Source: Streptomyces nitrosporeus (GTDB taxonomy: Bacteria > Actinomycetota > Actinomycetes > Streptomycetales > Streptomycetaceae). From it: a stretch of DNA of 64,000 nucleotides. The notes beneath the pieces were generated by a model. It was not told where the DNA came from. It was given only the letters and a program-made list of their open reading frames with translations, and ran no database searches. Shown here piece after piece: positions 7,665 to 16,263 of the stretch. Positions within the stretch are counted from its first letter, which is position 1, and every line of letters starts with the position of its first letter. Both the position numbers and the translations under genes were made by a program. The stretch spans positions 4,340,001 to 4,404,000 of the forward strand of contig NZ_CP023702.1 in NCBI RefSeq assembly GCF_008704555.1, in the 5' to 3' direction.

Positions 7665-8104
7665 GTGCCGATCGAGTGGATTCACTGGCAGTCCGGGACC
7701 GCCCAGCTCCTGCCCCGCCTCATCGCCCGCCGTACCCGCGGCCCGCTGCTCCTCACCGACCGCAAGGCCCCGGCCGGAACACCGACGCTCGGCGTGTGTC
7801 CGGAGACCGGCCGGGTCCGGCTCTCCTGCCGCCGCGCGGAGGAGATCTTCGAGGGGAACACCCGGCTGCCGGCCAATCCCCTCGCCTCACCCGACGACAT
7901 CGAGGACCTGGACGGCTGGACGCTTCACCGGATCCGGCACAGCGCCCTGACACCGACGCAGAGGACGGCTCCTCCAGTCCGATGCTGCCGGCCCGTTCCC
8001 GCCACGCCTCCGTCCGCTCCCTGGAGCGGTACGCCCGCCCCGGCATCGACTCGGCCGCCCGGCACGTCGCCGAACGCGGCCCCGCTGCACGCCGCCGCAC
8101 CTGA
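7665..8104 (+). pseudogene. Frameshifted tyrosine recombinase (integrase) C-terminal fragment
   Basis: The 3' half of a phage-type integrase is visible. The first frame reads WIHWQSGTAQLLPRLIARRT, TDRKAPAGTPTLGVCPETGR, and LDGWTLHRIRHSALT with the HxxR catalytic pair. After 7948 the match continues in the +2 frame as DAEDGSSSPMLPARSRHASV and RSLERYARPG, with the second catalytic arginine/histidine and the nucleophilic Tyr of ERYARP. A single-base loss near 7948-7952 therefore separates the catalytic residues. The N-terminal half is missing. The rest of the region 7383-7664 holds no recognisable gene, and no tRNA attachment site was seen. A remnant of an old integrated element. Confidence 0.75.
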
Positions 8105-8233
8105 GCCGAGCGAATCAGAGCTTCAAGATCATCTCATTGCCCTTGTACCGCGTGTCCCGGTCACACCCTCTCCCCGGCAGGACCGCCCCTTCGGCTCCAC
8201 CGCCGACGACCCGGGTGGAACCGCGCGGGCCTG

Positions 8234-9019
8234 TCAGGGGTCGACGGCCTCGCCGATCTTCGCCGTGAGTGCCGCGATCATCGGCTCGTCAGGGCCGGGC
8301 TCGGGTGTGAACTTCTTCAACTGGTCGACGGGGGTAGGGCCGAGGTTGTCGGAGTTGTCCACCGAGACCAGAACGCCTCCCTTGCGTACGACGGTGACAA
8401 GGGAGTAGGACCATCCCGAATTTCCCGACGTGGACTTCATGCGGCCCAGCAGGCGGTAACGCACGGCCTCGTCGCCGAGGGCCGGAACCGGCAGCGTCTC
8501 GGTCGTGATGGAGGAGGAACCGTAGGGATTGCGTACCTCGTAACCGCCACAGGTCTCCACGGCCCGGCGCAGTTCCGTCATACGTGCGCGGGCGGTGGAC
8601 ACCGGATAACTGGTGAGTACGGTCCTCCGGGGCCACAGAGCGCTCTGACCCCGGTACATGACCGACCAGGCGGCGGACTCGCCGCGCCCGGGGGCGTGCT
8701 CGCTGCGTATATTCCTCAGGATCAGGCAGGCAGCAGGTTCGGCCACCTCCCCACCCGCGTTGTCCGTGTCCGCACCGTCCCGCATGTAGCTGCCGGTCAC
8801 GGTGAAACCCATGGCCTCGGCCTCGGCTCCGGTGAGCAGTGCGGCCTTGAGCGCGGTGGCGGTGAGGGGCGAGGAGCGGTCATCCGCCCTTGCCGCACCC
8901 GGGTTCTCCCCAGCCGTCTCAGAGGCGTCCCCGGTGCCGGAACAGGCCGTGGCCAGGATGGACAACGACAGGAGGACGAAGGCCGAAAGCCGTCCTATCC
9001 GTGCCTGATGATTCGTCAA
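8234..9019 (-). CDS. Secreted lipoprotein, unknown function
   Basis: 261 residues from a TTG start preceded by GGGGGAG at the proper distance; a GTG eight codons upstream is less well placed. Residues 1-27 are a lipoprotein signal (SAFVLLSLSILATAC, lipobox LATAC), followed by a Ser/Gly-rich linker. The mature domain contains LTGAEAEAMGFTVTGSYM and two cysteines (PAACLIL and ETCGGYEV) likely to form a disulfide. It resembles actinobacterial sensor-type lipoproteins of the PknH-extracellular-like group, but this is a weak resemblance. Outer face of the membrane. Confidence 0.7.
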   Translation of the reverse strand: MTNHQARIGRLSAFVLLSLSILATACSGTGDASETAGENPGAARADDRSSPLTATALKAALLTGAEAEAMGFTVTGSYMRDGADTDNAGGEVAEPAACLILRNIRSEHAPGRGESAAWSVMYRGQSALWPRRTVLTSYPVSTARARMTELRRAVETCGGYEVRNPYGSSSITTETLPVPALGDEAVRYRLLGRMKSTSGNSGWSYSLVTVVRKGGVLVSVDNSDNLGPTPVDQLKKFTPEPGPDEPMIAALTAKIGEAVDP

Positions 9020-9172
9020 TTCACATCTCCCCCGCCGGTTCACTCAAGTCGCACAGGTGCGAGAAGGAACGATACGGGGGAGAGGGAAGGGGCAGCGCGG
9101 CGGAAGGGTGCAGTCCGCCGTCTCGGCGTCACCGCCGCGCAAGGCGCGGCGGCCTGTGGACGGGGTGCCCGG

Positions 9173-9412
9173 TCAGGCGCCGGTGTGGGCGGCGAAGGCC
9201 GACCAGGTGGCGGGGGTGACGGTGAGGGTGGGGCCGCCGGGGTTCTTGGAGTCGCGGATGTGCACGGCGGCGGGGTGCGCGGCGATTTCGAGGCACGCGC
9301 CGCCTTGCTCGCTGCTGTAGCTCGACTTACGCCAGGCATAGGCGATTTCGAGGCACGCGCCGCCTTCCTCGCTGCTGTAGCTCGACTTGAACCACTCAAG
9401 TGCGGTGCTCAT
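9173..9412 (-). CDS. DUF397 protein with duplicated N-terminus (WhiJ/BldB-associated)
   Basis: 79 residues. DUF397 signature: WFKSSYSSEEGGACLEIA, VHIRDSKNPGGPTLTVTP and W-x-FAAH at the end. The first ~20 residues are present twice (WRKSSYSSEQGGACLEIA), from a 60-bp tandem duplication at DNA level. Its start overlaps the stop of the XRE gene by one base (TGATG), so the two are translationally coupled. DUF397 proteins are small partners of XRE/DUF5753 regulators; in WhiJ-type systems of Streptomyces the pair controls development and antibiotic production. Confidence 0.88.
   Translation of the reverse strand: MSTALEWFKSSYSSEEGGACLEIAYAWRKSSYSSEQGGACLEIAAHPAAVHIRDSKNPGGPTLTVTPATWSAFAAHTGA
9281..9388. 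repeat. 60-bp direct tandem duplication in the DUF397 gene
   Basis: A 48-base block at 9281-9328 is repeated at 9341-9388 with a single difference; the register is 60 bp, so the reading frame is kept. Confidence 0.9.
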
Positions 9413-10233
9413 CACTCTCCTAGGAGCTGGTCCAGCAAGGCCCGAGTTTCCTCGATATTGAGGGCCTGGGTCCGCAGCATCGCATACTTGCGCTCCAGGA
9501 TGCTCACGTCGCCCGACGCGGAGATCAACTGGCTGCCCCGCTGTGTTTCTGTGTAGGCAAGACGCTGGTGCTCGGGTGTTTCCAGGAGGATGAACGGTCC
9601 TGAAAGCCCCGCATGAGTGCTCCTGCCAAGAGGCATGATCTGGATGGTGACCCCAGGGATCTCGGTGCACTCACGCACGTGACGCAGCATTTCCATGTAT
9701 ACCGTGTCACCCCCCAGACGGTCTCTCAGAACTGCCTCCGAGATGATGAAGCTCGCAGTTGGTGGTTCGGTCTGATGAAGAATGTCCATCCGATTCATGC
9801 GTGCGGCGACGCGCTCCTCGATCTCCCCTTCACTGAGCGCAGGAACGTCTGTGCGGAACACCGCCCGCGCGTAGTTCTCCGTCTGGAGCAGCCCCGGCAG
9901 AACCTGGTTCTCGAACCAGGACAGCGCCAGCGCCTCCCGCTCCAGGTCCATGTACCGCTCCGCCCACGCCGGGATGAGGTCCACCTCCGGCATGTTCTCG
10001 ACCGCCGTCTCCAGCGCCTTCTTGGTGTCCAGCAGCTCGTCCAGGCGGCGGGCCAGGTCCGGCAGGAGCGGGCGGCGGCCCTGTTCGATGGAGGCGATGG
10101 TCTCCGGCTGGACCTTGGCCTGGGAGGCCAGCTGGGCCTGGGTGAGGCATGCGCAGACGCGGAACCGGCCGACCAGCTTGCCGACCATCTTCATCGCCGA
10201 CGCGTTCTTGCGCTGCCTTGTCCTGGGGTGCAT
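9412..10233 (-). CDS. XRE regulator with DUF5753 domain (WhiJ-like)
   Basis: 273 residues. Helix-turn-helix at ~20-75 (LTQAQLASQAKVQPETIASI, EQGRRPLLPDLARRLDELL). DUF5753 domain at ~95-270 (ALALSWFENQVLPGLLQTEN, YARAVFRTDVP, then AVLRDRLGGDTVYMEMLRHV and LSGPFILLETPEH). These proteins act with a DUF397 partner, here the coupled downstream gene, and often an AbaA-like ATPase, here the divergent gene at 10347. The trio matches the many whiJ-like loci of Streptomyces; which promoters it controls is unknown. Confidence 0.9.
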   Translation of the reverse strand: MHPRTRQRKNASAMKMVGKLVGRFRVCACLTQAQLASQAKVQPETIASIEQGRRPLLPDLARRLDELLDTKKALETAVENMPEVDLIPAWAERYMDLEREALALSWFENQVLPGLLQTENYARAVFRTDVPALSEGEIEERVAARMNRMDILHQTEPPTASFIISEAVLRDRLGGDTVYMEMLRHVRECTEIPGVTIQIMPLGRSTHAGLSGPFILLETPEHQRLAYTETQRGSQLISASGDVSILERKYAMLRTQALNIEETRALLDQLLGE

Positions 10234-10346
10234 AAGGTCTGGACTCCCCGTGTTCGTACGTACTCCACGCCTGTGCGGCCCGTACCGATGATCCGTACGG
10301 CTTCACCTACTGCCGCACTCTATGCACAGAGCGTGACCCTGGTCTC

Positions 10347-10745
10347 ATGAACGAGATGACGCAACCCCTGCTGTTCCGTGAGCGCTTCTGCCGTCGGGAG
10401 CGCCGGTCGGTTCCGCTGGTACGGGAGTTCGTGCGGGAGGCCGTGGCCGAGTGGGGGTTCGGGGCGCGGATGGACGAGGTGTTGCTGTGTGTGAGCGAGC
10501 TGGCGACCAACGCGCTGCTGCACGGGGTGCCGCCGGGGCGCGGGTACGCCGTACACCTGCGGGGTGACGGGGACGTGCTGTCCGTCCAGGTGCACGACAG
10601 CGGCGACGGCGTACCTGCGGTGCGGGTGCCCGAAGGGGAGCATGGCCGGGGGCTGTTGCTGGTGGAGGCGCTGGCCGACCGGTGGGGTGTGGGGGAGCGG
10701 TCGCCCGGCAAGATCGTGTGGTGCGAGTTCACCCGGATGGGGTGA
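10347..10745 (+). CDS. HATPase_c anti-sigma-factor-like ATP-binding protein
   Basis: 132 residues. N box LLCVSELATNALLHG and G1/G2 boxes VHDSGDGVPAVR and GRGLLLVEALADRWGV of a GHKL ATPase, as in SpoIIAB/RsbW-like anti-sigma factors and the AbaA-like proteins of WhiJ loci. It lies divergent to the XRE/DUF5753 gene, completing the regulatory trio. In this family the ATPase probably phosphorylates or binds a regulator; partner here unknown. Start at ATG 10347; a second ATG three codons in is equally possible. Confidence 0.88.
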   Translation: MNEMTQPLLFRERFCRRERRSVPLVREFVREAVAEWGFGARMDEVLLCVSELATNALLHGVPPGRGYAVHLRGDGDVLSVQVHDSGDGVPAVRVPEGEHGRGLLLVEALADRWGVGERSPGKIVWCEFTRMG

Positions 10746-10795
10746 ACAGGCGGACGGGCGGGGCCGCCGGGGCGGGCCCCCGGGAGCCGGGGCCG

Positions 10796-10866
10796 GCGCC
10801 CCCGGCGCCCCCGGCGGCTCCAGCGCCCCCGGCGGTTCCAGCGCCCCCGGCGTCCCCGGCGGTCCC
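10796..10866. repeat. Short GC-rich tandem repeats
   Basis: GCGCCCCCGGCG recurs four times with 18-bp period (spacers GCTCCA, GTTCCA) between convergent genes. Noncoding; it may fold into hairpins and help to end transcription. Confidence 0.7.
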
Positions 10867-10868
10867 GG

Positions 10869-11954
10869 TCACACGGTGCGGTGGGCCAGGTAGGTGAGCA
10901 GTTCCTGGAACTCCCGTACGGCATGGGGTGCGAGGGGCAGGCCGTGCAGGCAGGAGCGGGCGGCGTCCAGGTGGCGCCGGGCCTCGGCCAGGGTGGCGGT
11001 GCGGCCGCCCGCCGTCTCGACGAGGCCGGCTGCGCGGGAGGCGGTGGGGCCGTCCGGCGGGCACGGCGCGTCGAGCAGGGCCAGCAGTTCCCGGGCGGCC
11101 GGGCCGGTGGAGGCGAGGGCGGCGAGGACGGGGTAGGTCTTCTTCCGCTGCCGCAGGTCGCCGTGGACCGGCTTTCCGGTGTGCGCGGGGTCGCCCCAGA
11201 TGCCCAGCAGGTCGTCGACGGCCTGGAACGCCACGCCCAGATGGCGGCCGGCCCGGTCCAGCGAGGCGACCGTGGAGCCGGCCGCCCCGCCGAGCAGGGC
11301 GCCCAGGGCGAGGGCGCAGCCGAGGAGGGAGCCCGTCTTGTGCTCGGCCATGGAGCGGTAGGCGCCGGGCCCGACCGAGTCCGTTCCCGTCCAGGGCCGG
11401 TCCGCGAAGAGCAGGTCGTCGGACTGTCCTCGGACCAGGTCGGCCAGCGTCCCGGACAGTCTGAGCACGGCTGCGCCGGCCTGTCCGCCGGGGGCTTCGG
11501 CGAGCGTCTGTACGGCGGAGGCCAGCAGGGCGTCACCGGCGAGCACGGCGGGCCCGGTGCCGTACTCCTTCCACACCGTGGGGCGCCGCCGGCGCAGTTC
11601 GTCGCCGTCCATGATGTCGTCGTGCAGGAGGGAGAAGGCGTGGACGAGCTCGACGGCCACCGCGCCGGGGACCGCGCTGTGCCCCGGTGCCCCGCATGCC
11701 TCGGCGGCCAGGACGGCCAGCGCCTGGCGTAGCCCCTTGCCCTCCGAGGCGCCCGCGTCCGGGGTGCCGGACAGGTCGGACCAGCCGAGGGAGTAGGCGG
11801 CCATCTCCCCGGTCCACGGGTGCAGCCGCCCGAGGGCGTCCACGAGGGCGGGGCGTACCAGGGCGCGGGAACGGGCCAGTACGGAGGGCGGTGCCGGGGC
11901 GGGCGGGGCCCCGGGTATCTCCGTCTCGGTGGTGGCGACGGCGGCCGGGCTCAC
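10869..11954 (-). CDS. Polyprenyl (isoprenyl diphosphate) synthase
   Basis: 361 residues from a GTG that overlaps the upstream TPR gene's stop by four bases (GTGA). First aspartate-rich motif LLHDDIMDGD (~residue 117), second AVDDLLGIWGD (~250), both needed to bind Mg2+-diphosphates; so it should condense isopentenyl diphosphate with an allylic diphosphate. The N-terminal ~25 residues are Ala/Pro-rich and disordered, and the core beginning RSRALVRPALVDALGRLHPW resembles polyprenyl transferases that are cargo of family 2 encapsulins; no encapsulin shell gene is present here. Chain length cannot be read from sequence. Confidence 0.88.
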   Translation of the reverse strand: MSPAAVATTETEIPGAPPAPAPPSVLARSRALVRPALVDALGRLHPWTGEMAAYSLGWSDLSGTPDAGASEGKGLRQALAVLAAEACGAPGHSAVPGAVAVELVHAFSLLHDDIMDGDELRRRRPTVWKEYGTGPAVLAGDALLASAVQTLAEAPGGQAGAAVLRLSGTLADLVRGQSDDLLFADRPWTGTDSVGPGAYRSMAEHKTGSLLGCALALGALLGGAAGSTVASLDRAGRHLGVAFQAVDDLLGIWGDPAHTGKPVHGDLRQRKKTYPVLAALASTGPAARELLALLDAPCPPDGPTASRAAGLVETAGGRTATLAEARRHLDAARSCLHGLPLAPHAVREFQELLTYLAHRTV

Positions 11955-13096
11955 CGGCCCGCCCCCCGGCCGCCGGGCGCAGGGGTCTCCCGGCCGTCGG
12001 GCGCGGGGGAGGCGTCGTACCCGGGGACGGGGCCGACGCCGAGTTCGGCCGCCGCTTTGTCGATCATGTCGTGGGCGTGCCGCAGGCCGAGCCGTTCCAG
12101 GGCGTGGCGCAGCGAGGCCAGTTCGGCCACCGTCTCGGCGGGGTCCTGGCCGAGCCGGGCCAGGGACTTGGCCAGGCCGAGCCGGGCCAGCGCCGTGCCG
12201 CGCGCCTCGTCCATCGCACGGAACTCCGAGAGGGCCAGCGTGTAGTCCTCGCGGGCCTGTGCGTACCGGCCGGCCCGGTAGTGGACGTTGCCGCGCATCT
12301 TGTGGTTGTAGGCGAGCGCGCTGGACAGCCGCATCTCGTGGCACATCGTTTCGGCGCGGGAGAGCAGTTCCAGCGCCCGCTCGGTGTCGCCGTCCCGGAC
12401 GGACAGCACGTCCGCCATGCCCCGCAGCGCCCAGGCCTGTCCCCGCCGGTCGTCGGCCTGCCGTGCGGTGTCCGCCGCCTCCTCGAAGAGGGCCAGCGCG
12501 GTGTCGTACGAACCGGTGTTGCGGTGCATCTGCGCGATGCCCTCCAGCGCCCACACCGTGTGCCGGGCCTCGCCCCGCCGCCGGGCCTCCGCGAGGAGCT
12601 GTTCGTGGAGCTCGCCGACGGCCTGGTAATCCCCCTGTATCCGGCCGGTCTCGGCCAGGCCGGCCAGCGAGTACCCGCGTACGACGATGTCACCGCCCCG
12701 CTCGCCCAGTTCGGCCGCCAGCCGCAGCAGGCGGTACGCGAGCGGCAGCGCCCCGCGCTGGCGGGCGAGGGTGCCGCCGCTCCACAGGGCCCATGCCATC
12801 GCCCCGGTGTCCCGGGCGGAGCGGGCGGCACGGTAGCTGGCCTTCCACGCCCGGTCGGCCTCCTCGTTGTGACCGAGCCTGCGGCAGGCTTCCGCGACGG
12901 CGAGCCCACAGCGTGCCATCCCGCTCAGGTCACCGGCCGCCTCGGCGGCCCGGAGCTCCTCCAGCCCTTTCGCCCGTACGTCGGTGAGCGAGGCGTTCAC
13001 CGAGAGCGTTCCGAGCGCCCCCTGGTACTCGGGGGCGAAGGCCTTGCCGCGCTGTGTCTCCTCCGGAAGCGTGTGCTGCTGTGTCACCTGTGCCAT
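11951..13096 (-). CDS. Tetratricopeptide-repeat protein
   Basis: About 381 residues, built of helical TPR units (for example ALEGIAQMHRNTGSYDTALA, MRGNVHYRAGRYAQAREDYT, LALSEFRAMDEARGTALARL). No enzymatic or DNA-binding domain is seen. ATG at 13096 is chosen because GGTGA lies 5 bases ahead; a GTG three codons upstream is also open. It is translationally coupled to the polyprenyl synthase, suggesting a scaffold or regulatory partner of that enzyme. Cytoplasmic; a short Pro/Gly-rich tail ends the protein. Confidence 0.75.
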   Translation of the reverse strand: MAQVTQQHTLPEETQRGKAFAPEYQGALGTLSVNASLTDVRAKGLEELRAAEAAGDLSGMARCGLAVAEACRRLGHNEEADRAWKASYRAARSARDTGAMAWALWSGGTLARQRGALPLAYRLLRLAAELGERGGDIVVRGYSLAGLAETGRIQGDYQAVGELHEQLLAEARRRGEARHTVWALEGIAQMHRNTGSYDTALALFEEAADTARQADDRRGQAWALRGMADVLSVRDGDTERALELLSRAETMCHEMRLSSALAYNHKMRGNVHYRAGRYAQAREDYTLALSEFRAMDEARGTALARLGLAKSLARLGQDPAETVAELASLRHALERLGLRHAHDMIDKAAAELGVGPVPGYDASPAPDGRETPAPGGRGAGR

Positions 13097-13262
13097 GCGT
13101 GTCACCTGTGTCGTCCCGCCGTAGCCCTGCGTTGTTCGGTTGGTCGTCCACGACCGTAGGAGAGGGAGGCGTCCCGGCGAATCCCCCTCCGTGCTGGTCC
13201 CCTGTCAGTCCCGAGAGCTACGCGGTCACCTGTCGTCTCGTCAGGAGGACGTACGGGGAAGG

Positions 13263-13301
13263 CCGGTGGGCCGGTGCGCGCGAGGCGCACCGGCCCACCG
13301 G
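13263..13301 (-). terminator. Perfect 17-bp hairpin terminator after the DUF4232 gene
   Basis: Arms 13263-13279 and 13285-13301 (CCGGTGGGCCGGTGCGC and its complement) around a 5-base loop, 13 bases past the stop at 13314. Confidence 0.8.
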
Positions 13302-13313
13302 GGTCGGGAGGAG

Positions 13314-14084
13314 TCACCACATGAGGGCGTTCTCCATGTCGGTCTGCCAGTAGGTGACGCTCAGCGAGCTGTCGACGTAGGCGTCCTTGCCGAGCGTCAC
13401 GTTCGCCGAGGCGCCCGAGAAGCCGCCGCTCCTGCCCTGGAAGCCGACCACCAGGTCCTTGGTGGAGTAGCCGCCCTCCCCGCTGCCGTCGGCGGAGGAG
13501 GTCCTCACCCCGGCGTACGCGGTCTCGCCGGGGGCGATGCTCGCCACCGCCTGCGGCTTGCTGTCCTCGAAGACGGGCGGGACGGACTGGGCCTCGCCGA
13601 ACCGCAGGCTCGGGTAGCCGTAGGCGTTGCAGATACCGGAACCGGTGTTGGTGATGCTCAGCAGCATGTGGTTCAGGGGACGGCTCACGGGGGTGATCGT
13701 CACCTTGGTGTTCTTGGCGTCGCACGCCAGGGTGACCGGGCCGTCGTCCTCCGCGTCGCCGCCGCCCTGGGGCTTCTTGGCGGCGGGCTGGGTGTCACCC
13801 GACCCGGAGGAGCCCGAGCCCGAACCGGAACCGGAGTCCGAACCGGAACCGCCCGAGGCGCTGGAAGCGGAATCCGTTCCCGAGGTGTCCTCGCCCTTCT
13901 CGGCGGGGGCCTCGGCGCCGTTCTCCGGCTGTGCGGAGGAGGTGCCGGCGGTGGGCGAGGACGGGGTGTCCACGGCCGAGGAGGAGCCGTCCTCCTGGCA
14001 GGCGGTCAGGGACAGAGCGGCCAGCAGGGCGGCGGTGCCGAGGACGGAGGTGCGGGCGGCGCGGCGGAAGCGAAGGTTACGCAT
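13314..14084 (-). CDS. DUF4232 lipoprotein
   Basis: 256 residues from ATG with GGGGAG upstream. Lipoprotein signal with lipobox LTAC at ~26-29. Residues 30-105 are a low-complexity Ser/Gly/Glu linker. The C-terminal domain (~115-256) has the DUF4232 pattern: TITPVSRPLNHMLLSITNTG, ICNAYGYPSLRF, then AIAPGETAYAGV and a terminal beta-rich stretch. DUF4232 proteins are surface lipoproteins or membrane-anchored proteins of Actinobacteria with unknown ligand. Monocistronic, bounded by a perfect hairpin. Confidence 0.85.
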   Translation of the reverse strand: MRNLRFRRAARTSVLGTAALLAALSLTACQEDGSSSAVDTPSSPTAGTSSAQPENGAEAPAEKGEDTSGTDSASSASGGSGSDSGSGSGSGSSGSGDTQPAAKKPQGGGDAEDDGPVTLACDAKNTKVTITPVSRPLNHMLLSITNTGSGICNAYGYPSLRFGEAQSVPPVFEDSKPQAVASIAPGETAYAGVRTSSADGSGEGGYSTKDLVVGFQGRSGGFSGASANVTLGKDAYVDSSLSVTYWQTDMENALMW

Positions 14085-14186
14085 GAGTGGTTCTCCCCGT
14101 TCAGAAGGTTCACATGGTGATTCGGTGCCCGGGGCGCCGTTTGGCGCGCCGGGGCGTCGGCGGATGTACTGGGTGGTGACGTGTGG

Positions 14187-14285
14187 TCAGAGGCGCCACA
14201 GGAGTGCGATGACGATCACTGTGGAGGCGATCAGCACCCCTGTGGCGATCGCATCCGTCAGGCTGGGTACAAGGCGGGTGCGCAC
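14187..14285 (-). CDS. Possible 32-residue single-pass membrane peptide
   Basis: A GTG-initiated frame reads VRTRLVPSLTDAIATG followed by a hydrophobic segment VLIASTVIVIALLWRL. One transmembrane helix with positive N-terminal side. The remaining parts of the 14085-14469 gap show no other gene. Small size means coding status is uncertain. Confidence 0.4.
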   Translation of the reverse strand: MRTRLVPSLTDAIATGVLIASTVIVIALLWRL

Positions 14286-14469
14286 TGCGTCTCCCGGTTC
14301 GGACCGGCTGGGTTCTGCGGTGTGTCCACAGCTTGTGGGAGCCCCTGTCCCAGTCGCAACGACTGCTGGGCACGACGGGACGCTGGAACGCTGAAATACC
14401 CTTTGACCTGCGGAAACAGTGCCGCCCTGGAATGCCGTTCCGGGACGGGAGAGAAGGGGAACGGTCGGG

Positions 14470-16206
14470 GTGGGTACGGAGATCCAGGACTTCGCGGCGA
14501 CGCTCAGGGAGCTGAAACAGCGCTCCGGGCTGAGCTACGGGGCGCTCGCGCAGCGACTGCACATGAGTACGTCGACGGTCCACCGGTACTGCAACGGTGA
14601 CGCCGTCCCTCACGACTACGCACCGGTGGAGCGCTTCGCGCGGGTGTGCCGCGCCTCGGCGGACGAGCTGGTGGGGCTCCACCGGAAGTGGATCCTGGCC
14701 GACGAGGCGAAGCGGCGCGGTTCACGGAAGCCGGAGGGCGGGGAGGGCGCCGGCGCGGGGGAGGAGACCGCGGAGGCGGCGTCCGGCGCGGCCGGGGGCG
14801 CGGGCGCGGCTGCCTCTTCGGGCCCGGCTGCCTCTTCGGGCCCGGCCGTGGAACCGGGGGCTGGACCGGAAACGGAACGCGGGCCGGGCTCTCCTCCGGC
14901 TGCGGACCCGGGTGCGGGCGGGGCCCCGGACGCGGGCGGGGACGCGGAGACGGGCGGGGAAGCGGAGACGGGCGCGGGCGTGATGGCCGCGCCGGCCGGT
15001 CCGGCCGGTCCGGCCGGTCCCGGTCGCGCCGGGGAGACGGGTAAGCCGGAGGAGAAGGCGGCGCGGGCCAGGAACTCCTCGGTTCCGTCGTGGGCCTCGG
15101 CCGAGGGGCCGGGGAGCACGGAGGGAGGGGGCACCGCCGCCCCGCCCCGGCGACCGGAGGCCCGGACCGATGAGGTGACGGCCCCCGACGATGTGGCCCC
15201 CGGCGGCGGGGCGCACGACGACAGGGCGCACGAGGACGTGACCCCCGGAGGCGGGGCACCCGGCGCCGGGCGGAAGCGGCGGACCGGCAGGAGGACGCGG
15301 GTGCTGCTCGCCGCCGCGGCCGTCGTCGCGCTGACCGTCCCCGGCGCGCTCGCCGTGCGCGGTCTCACGCAGGACGACGGGGCGACGGCCGACGACGGCC
15401 GGGACGGCAAGGCGCTGGGCAGCAGCGCGCCGCGTACGCCCGGTGGTCCGGCCGCGAGCGTCAGCGTGTCCGCCTCGCCGAGCCGGACGGAATCCTCGCC
15501 GAGCGCCACGGCGAGCGCTTCCGGTACGCCGTCGAAGACGGCCGGCAGTCCGGCCGCGGAGAAGACCGGCAAGGCGCGGAGCACCGGCACACCGGTGACC
15601 GCGGTCATCAGCTCGTACAACTGGGAGGCGCCGTGCGGGCAGTACTACCTGCTCGACCGGGACCCGAACGACGTGGTGCCGCCGCCCCCGCCCCAGGACA
15701 CCCGGACCTGGGCGCAGAGGCTGGGCGGGGTGGATGGGGGCGACATGATGCTGGAGATCACCGTCCAGGGGACCTCGGAGGAGGCCGTCGTGCTCAAGGC
15801 CCTGCACGTGCGGGTGCTGGGCCGCAATCCGGCGCTGGACTGGGGGGCGTTCTCGATGGGGGACGGCTGCGGGAGCGGAGTCACCCCGCAGACCTTCGAG
15901 ATCGACCTGGACGACGGCCGGCCGCGGTCGAAGCCGGTGGCCGGCCAGCAGGGCGATGTGGTCGTCCCGGCGAAGGGCTTCCCGTACCGGGTGAGCTCCA
16001 CGGACGTGGAGGTCTTCCACATCGACGCGCATGTGGAGGCCCACGACGTGACCTGGTACCTGGAGCTGGAGTGGTCCAGCGGCGGGCGGAGCGGGATCCT
16101 GCGCATCGACGACCAGGGCAGGCCGTTCCGTACGAGCAGCATCACGGCCCGGCCCGAGTACTACTACCGGCCCGACACCGGGCAGTGGGTGGAGAAGGAG
16201 TACTGA
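14470..16206 (+). CDS. Membrane-tethered helix-turn-helix protein with long Ala/Gly/Pro linker
   Basis: 578 residues from GTG. Residues ~1-70: XRE helix-turn-helix (TLRELKQRSGLSYGALAQRL, HMSTSTVHRYCNG, PHDYAPVERFARVCRASADE). Residues ~90-270: compositionally biased linker. One transmembrane helix at ~282-302 (VLLAAAAVVALTVPGALAV). Residues ~300-375: Ser/Thr-rich. Residues ~385-578: an extracytoplasmic domain (SSYNWEAPCGQYYLLDRDPN, then DWGAFSMGDGCGSGVTPQTF and a YYYRPDTGQWVE end). The design suggests a one-component signal transducer with DNA binding inside and sensing outside. This architecture recurs in Streptomyces; targets unknown. Confidence 0.8.
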   Translation: MGTEIQDFAATLRELKQRSGLSYGALAQRLHMSTSTVHRYCNGDAVPHDYAPVERFARVCRASADELVGLHRKWILADEAKRRGSRKPEGGEGAGAGEETAEAASGAAGGAGAAASSGPAASSGPAVEPGAGPETERGPGSPPAADPGAGGAPDAGGDAETGGEAETGAGVMAAPAGPAGPAGPGRAGETGKPEEKAARARNSSVPSWASAEGPGSTEGGGTAAPPRRPEARTDEVTAPDDVAPGGGAHDDRAHEDVTPGGGAPGAGRKRRTGRRTRVLLAAAAVVALTVPGALAVRGLTQDDGATADDGRDGKALGSSAPRTPGGPAASVSVSASPSRTESSPSATASASGTPSKTAGSPAAEKTGKARSTGTPVTAVISSYNWEAPCGQYYLLDRDPNDVVPPPPPQDTRTWAQRLGGVDGGDMMLEITVQGTSEEAVVLKALHVRVLGRNPALDWGAFSMGDGCGSGVTPQTFEIDLDDGRPRSKPVAGQQGDVVVPAKGFPYRVSSTDVEVFHIDAHVEAHDVTWYLELEWSSGGRSGILRIDDQGRPFRTSSITARPEYYYRPDTGQWVEKEY

Positions 16207-16210
16207 CGGG

Positions 16211-16249
16211 CGCCCGGGGCCGCCGGGACCGTCCGGGCGGCCCCGGGCG
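16211..16249. terminator. Perfect 14-bp bidirectional hairpin
   Basis: Arms CGCCCGGGGCCGCC (16211-16224) and its complement (16236-16249), 11-base loop, between convergent genes. It marks the left border of the peptide cluster. Confidence 0.8.
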
Positions 16250-16263
16250 GCCGGGCGCGTGCC

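Noticed and set aside
10869..11954. Family 2 encapsulin system
   Set aside because: The polyprenyl synthase resembles encapsulin cargo enzymes but no shell gene is nearby.
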